DNA of 64,000 bases from NCBI GenBank assembly GCA_028554755.1, contig JAPTOF010000016.1, positions 13,946,001-14,010,000 of the forward strand. Direction: 5' to 3'. The notes under the pieces are model-generated. The model did not search any database and had not been told where the DNA came from. It saw nothing but the letters and a program-made list of their open reading frames with translations. The translations under genes were made by a program, and so were the position numbers. Shown here one piece after another: positions 60,183 to 64,000 of this stretch. The DNA comes from Cordia subcordata. Its lineage: Eukaryota; Streptophyta; Magnoliopsida; Boraginales; Cordiaceae. Within the stretch, counting starts at the first letter, position 1. Every line of letters starts with the position of its first letter.

Positions 60183-61158
60183 TGTTAGTTTAGAATGCTT
60201 TAACATAAGGTCAAAGCAATATTGACTCAATTTTTGAGTTAGGTCCCGCACGTCAAAAAGGTCTGTTGTTGATATCGTTACGTTCCTTGTTTCGAATGGA
60301 TTAACATGATATATTTACATGTTAAAAACGGATTAAAGGTGAATGAGAAATTAGCAACCAAAGTTGAGTGGGTTACTAGTTTGGTTGTTAGATTTGGTTA
60401 TCTGTGGGATTGTATCCCACATAGGAAAACCATTAAATTTTTCTCACTTTATATATAGATTCCTTTATGAGGTGTGCCAGTGAGGCATACGGAGGGAAGA
60501 CTATATATGGTGAGCATGGTACTAAACCCACCACACACGTGCGCCCGCGCCGCACACGGCTCGGCCGGGCCCGCAGCGCGGGTGTGGCACGATTTTTCAC
60601 TCCGGTTTGTATTTTTTGGGAAAAGACTCAAACACCTGAAGAGTTTGAGGAGGACGTAACTGATATATTAAAGCTCGGGATTTACTTTTTAGCACGTTGG
60701 CATCAGGTGAGCTTATTTTGTGGACATTTTTGACTGTTGGAGGAACATGTTTATGGCTCCCTTAATGGCTATTTGCTGACTGCTCCTCTTTGCTCCACTA
60801 TATATAGCCGTGTCCAGAAGGAGACAGTAATATAGTAGCATTCTCGTATTAGCATATAGTGTAATAGTATAAGCATTTTGCTAGTCGTTTTTCCCTCATA
60901 CAGAGAGAGTCCTGCGCTTCTGGTTCGCCGGCTCTTGCTTCGGTGTGCTACCATAGTCAAGAGGTATAGTCGTTGTATCCTGGGAAGGATACGCCATAAC
61001 CTTTAGCACTGTAGAAGGGGCGTAAATCCTTTAAGGAAATCGTGTATCTCGAGCCTCGACTAATTTTGTTTATTTCTTCTTTATTTGTTATTTCCAGTTC
61101 AGTTTTCTATTGCCTTGTTACTATTTCTGCATTCTATTACTATTACTAGTTTCTAACA
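60183..61158 (+). repeat. copia-2 3' LTR, 976 bp
   Basis: TGTTAG start and CTAACA end. It matches the 5' LTR. The main differences are in the GC-rich block (60531-60587) and a short insert near 60920-60945. Confidence 0.93.
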
Positions 61159-61638
61159 TTATACACATAACAATATATATGTATATATATGCACATATGA
61201 GCATGTAGAGAAAACATATTAAGATGCTTAAACAAAAAAGAGATAATACTTACTTGATTAACCAAAGGTGAGGCCACTAATCCCTTCAATTTTCGGTTCC
61301 ATCTTTTATTCTTTCTCTTTTTCTTTTCCTTCTTTTCCTTTTTTTTTTCATTCTTCTTCTTTCTTCTTCTACCCGTATGTGTGGTTAGTATGTGTGTGCA
61401 TGTGTAAAAATCTGATGACGGAAAGAAAAGGGAAAAGTGGGGTTGGTAGGATATTTTAATTTGATCCTTTTTGCAATTCAGTCCTTGGAAGTCTAGTTAT
61501 TTGATAATTGGCCATATGAGTCACTACACAAGTGTTACAAGCCAACACCACATATTATATAAGCACCAACACCCACACCCACGTGGTAGCATGCAAGGTA
61601 GTAAAGTTTTTGTTTGTTTTTTTTTTAACTGGGTATTA

Positions 61639-64000
61639 AAAAAAAAGAACAAAACAAAATAAATTTGCTTTTGGCATGAGTTCTTCCATGTATGCATATA
61701 TGTGGATGTGAGTTTGCCATGTGTTGGGGTATTTGATTGAATATGCTAGACTATAGGGGGGGCAAAGTACAAAAAGGCTAAAATTACATATCTATCTATT
61801 TAATTTAAAACAAAATGCAAAACCACTTTCCCCTTTCCCTTTCCCTTTTCCCGTTAGCCCCAAACCCCCCAAACACACACACGAGGGTAAGAACAAGAAG
61901 GAAGAAAAAGAAGTGAGAAAAAGGAAAAGAAAAAGAGAGAAAAAGAAGAAATCAAGATTTCAAGGCTTAGGGACATCATCTTTGGTTAATTAAGTAAGTA
62001 TCATCACTTTATTTTGTGTATGAATATCTTGGTATATTACTATGTACATGTTCTTATATGTGTGTATATAAGTTGAAAATTAAAGAAAGAATTCAATTTA
62101 GTTTTAGATATTCCAATAAATAGCTCACTTGGTTTATATTAATTTCAACTCCTCTATTATGCTATTTATGTGGGTGTATATATATAATCATGTACATAGA
62201 TAGGTATGTGAGCTAGAAGTAGTGGAATTTTACATATGCTAACTATCCAAGTAAATATCGGTGTTTGTAAATGTTCTTATTATGCATACTTGTGTTATTT
62301 CTTATAAGTTGTGAATTAAGTGAGTGTTGAAAAGGATAGTATATACATGTATGCCGGCTACTTATGAACATAAATAAATTGGTTTGTCCTTGAGTCAACC
62401 ATTTATGTCTGCATATAGATATGTTTATCTGTGGTGTATGTTCAGTGTTATAGAACTAATACAAAAGGGAATTTATGACTTGTGAGGCCTAGTTTGGTTA
62501 GATCGTGATGTGCTTACTGTTGGTAGAGGAAGAAGAAAAAGAAACATTAATAAAGGAACCAAAGCAAAACTTGTAGTTTTACAAGGATGGATTTTGATAT
62601 TAACTAAATAGACTAACATGAATTGGACCAGGAAAGTCAGATTATTACGTTATCACGGGTAATGTTTAAGGTTGAGTAAATTAATAGATTTTGGGTAATG
62701 ATAGTGAATGATGAATCTACTAGGTATGGAGATGCCACTTAACTGGAGTCTATTGCTGGAACAAAATAGAACTAGCACTTCGTTATGTAATATTTTATTA
62801 AGAATAACGTTACGATTCTATTTTAGCATATATTTAATGGAGTGCAATTACCATTTTCTTAGAGTCGTGTATTGTTTTATTATCAAATAAAATTGAGATT
62901 GTGCCCTCGATAATTGCACTGCTTAGTTAACTAGAATTCTTGTGATATTAGGAAGGTGAAGAATTGAGTTAGTTTATTATTGCTTATTATTTCTTTCATG
63001 GTTTATATCCTAATCTTGGTTAAATTTATAAGATTGTGGAGCATTATGAGAACGAACCCATTAAAATAATATAAAAGTTATATTATGTTAATTTGAGATT
63101 ATTGTCTTAATTAGTGTTACAACCTTATTTTAACATGTGTTTAATGAGTTATTGTTATTATTATTCGCTTTCAATTCTCTTATGCTATCCTGTTATTAGA
63201 AAGTGTGATCCTAACTCTGAAGTTGTTTGTTATAATGTTAACTGTAACTTGTTATAATTACTAGGAAAAAGGGTGGATTTGATTATAAAGTTGGATTGAG
63301 GTAAGTTGGACTACCCATCTGTACTTTGGTATTCCGTTCCTTTTCCTTTCTGCTTGACTTCGGTCTTCTGAGTATCTTTCAGTATCTCTTTTTAGATTGT
63401 CAATTTGTAAGCGAAATTCTGAGCCTGTATATAATGTGTTACTCATATCTGTTAGGATCCCATGATTCTGGAATTATTCCATGTGTTTTATGTGGATGAG
63501 TATGTTCCCTTAGAGCTATGACACCCAGTCGGCGGGTAAGACTAATGCATATATATATATATATATCTGATCTTGTTCTGTGCCTGTCGAACAGAGGTGC
63601 TGTGGCATAGGGCCTGAGGTTGCCCGTATATACAATTCTGTCCTATTTCTATGCCCGTTCAGATGGAGGCGTTATGGCGTGGGGCCTAAGGTTGCCCATT
63701 TTATTATTAATATCACAGTTCTAAGTTGCACTCTGGTTCTGACTTGGCTTTGTTCATCAGTTTATCTGAAAGTGACTTCTGTCTGCCTGGATTCTGCTAT
63801 TTCCTGGTGTCTGTTATTGATTCCGATCTGGTGTCTTTGGTTAGGACTACTTGTAGGTCTTATCCCGGGTGTTGACTTCCTGAGCTTTGTTTCGCTCATT
63901 ATATTATTTACATGAATTTGCAGGGGTGATGATTTGGGTTATTCCGGAGATGACCCTAACGGCGATACTAATGTAATTAAACTAGTTTTAATTTCTTTGT
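61639..64000 (+). repeat. LARD-like LTR, plus strand, subtype A (L8), runs off the window
   Basis: Begins about 12 bp inside the family start (at the A-run before AGAACAAAACAAAATAAATT) and reads through the whole LTR to GATACTAATGTAATTAAACT at the right edge. It keeps donor AAGTAAGTATC (61994), GAGGTAAGTTGG (63298-63309), acceptor TTTGCAG (63918-63924) and the GC-rich modules (63530-63700). It is closest to L4 and L5 in its 5' half. Confidence 0.88.

Larger units (their letters stand above)
54152..61158 (+). mobile_element. Ty1/copia retrotransposon (copia-2), structurally complete, TSD TTATA
   Basis: 7007 bp with two LTRs, gag, protease, integrase, RT and RNase H in copia order, a purine tract and a perfect target duplication (TTATA, 54147-54151 and 61159-61163). 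It sits in a LARD-like LTR, so it is younger than that LTR. Frameshifts and a few stops break the polyprotein (near 55520, 56440, 57050, 57472, 57815, 58500, 58805, 59075), so it is probably immobile by itself. Confidence 0.95.
52017..61638 (-). repeat. LARD-like LTR, minus strand, subtype B (L7), interrupted by a copia element
   Basis: About 2.6 kb of LTR (52017-54151 and 61164-61638) split by the copia element at 54152-61158. The sequence resumes exactly after the target duplication (CTTTATA then CACATAAC, as in L6). The 5' end (minus) lacks the terminal two bases and joins an inverted LTR at 61638. GC-rich modules at 52515-52685. Confidence 0.88.
30965..64000. mobile_element. Chain of LARD-like non-autonomous Ty3/gypsy elements (seven LTRs, four internal regions)
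   Basis: One repeat family fills this stretch. LTRs start TGTAAT(A/T)CCC and end GTGACA; the internal side of the 5' LTR has TGGTATCAGAGC and the internal side of the 3' LTR has a GAAGAGGTAGAAGA purine tract. Layout: LTR plus (30965-33900), then on minus LTR, internal, LTR, internal, LTR, internal (deleted), LTR, internal, LTR (33902-61638), then LTR plus (61639 to the window end). No gag or pol homology is readable in any internal region. Long LTRs and a Met-type primer site suggest descent from a Tekay/Del-like chromovirus; this lineage call is inferred. Confidence 0.8.

Overview
The window reads as nuclear DNA of a flowering plant, very probably a eudicot; the species cannot be fixed from sequence alone. 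It is AT-rich and almost entirely transposable elements. The one recognisable host gene is a dead, intron-containing copy of CTP synthase. I found no intact host gene, rRNA, tRNA, CRISPR array or bacterial-type feature.

Layout. (1) 1-10478: a decayed Athila-lineage Ty3/gypsy retrotransposon on the minus strand. Its 5' LTR is complete (8543-10478), followed leftward by a tRNA-Asp-type primer site, gag, protease, RT/RNase H and integrase, two polypurine tracts, and a 3' LTR cut by the window edge. (2) 10484-20418: intergenic DNA with a 470-bp foldback MITE (11463-11932), an orphan broken reading frame (about 12999-13540), a non-coding LTR-element remnant ending in a 416-bp LTR (15298-15713), a SINE-like stretch (about 17290-17450), small tandem duplications and a minisatellite (18894-19080). 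(3) 20419-30794: the CTP synthase pseudogene, with exons and splice sites still visible. It is interrupted by a Ty1/copia element (21774-27904, minus) and by a solo LTR (28611-30603) that lies inside an exon with a 5-bp target duplication.

(4) 30965-64000: a chain built almost wholly from one non-autonomous LARD-like family. Its LTRs are 2.5-2.9 kb, its primer site is of the initiator-Met type (TGGTATCAGAGC), and its internal regions are 2.1-2.4 kb with no gag or pol. On the minus strand, five LTRs alternate with four internal regions (33902-61638), one of them almost deleted. Each neighbouring pair shares an LTR, as in a tandem array. The array is bounded by plus-strand LTRs: tail-to-tail at 33900 and head-to-head at 61638. 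It carries two later insertions with perfect target duplications: a solo LTR (34386-35862, CCTCA) and a nearly complete but mutated Ty1/copia element (54152-61158, TTATA).

How the parts relate. The window records serial insertion into a duplicated CTP synthase gene, then expansion of a gag/pol-less element that must have relied on proteins from a related autonomous Ty3/gypsy element. The points most worth following up are the tandem multi-LTR array with its inverted junctions, a conserved GC-rich module pair and candidate intron inside its LTR, the FG-dipeptide-rich gag N-terminus of the copia element at 54152-61158, and the copia elements' unusual primer-site region.
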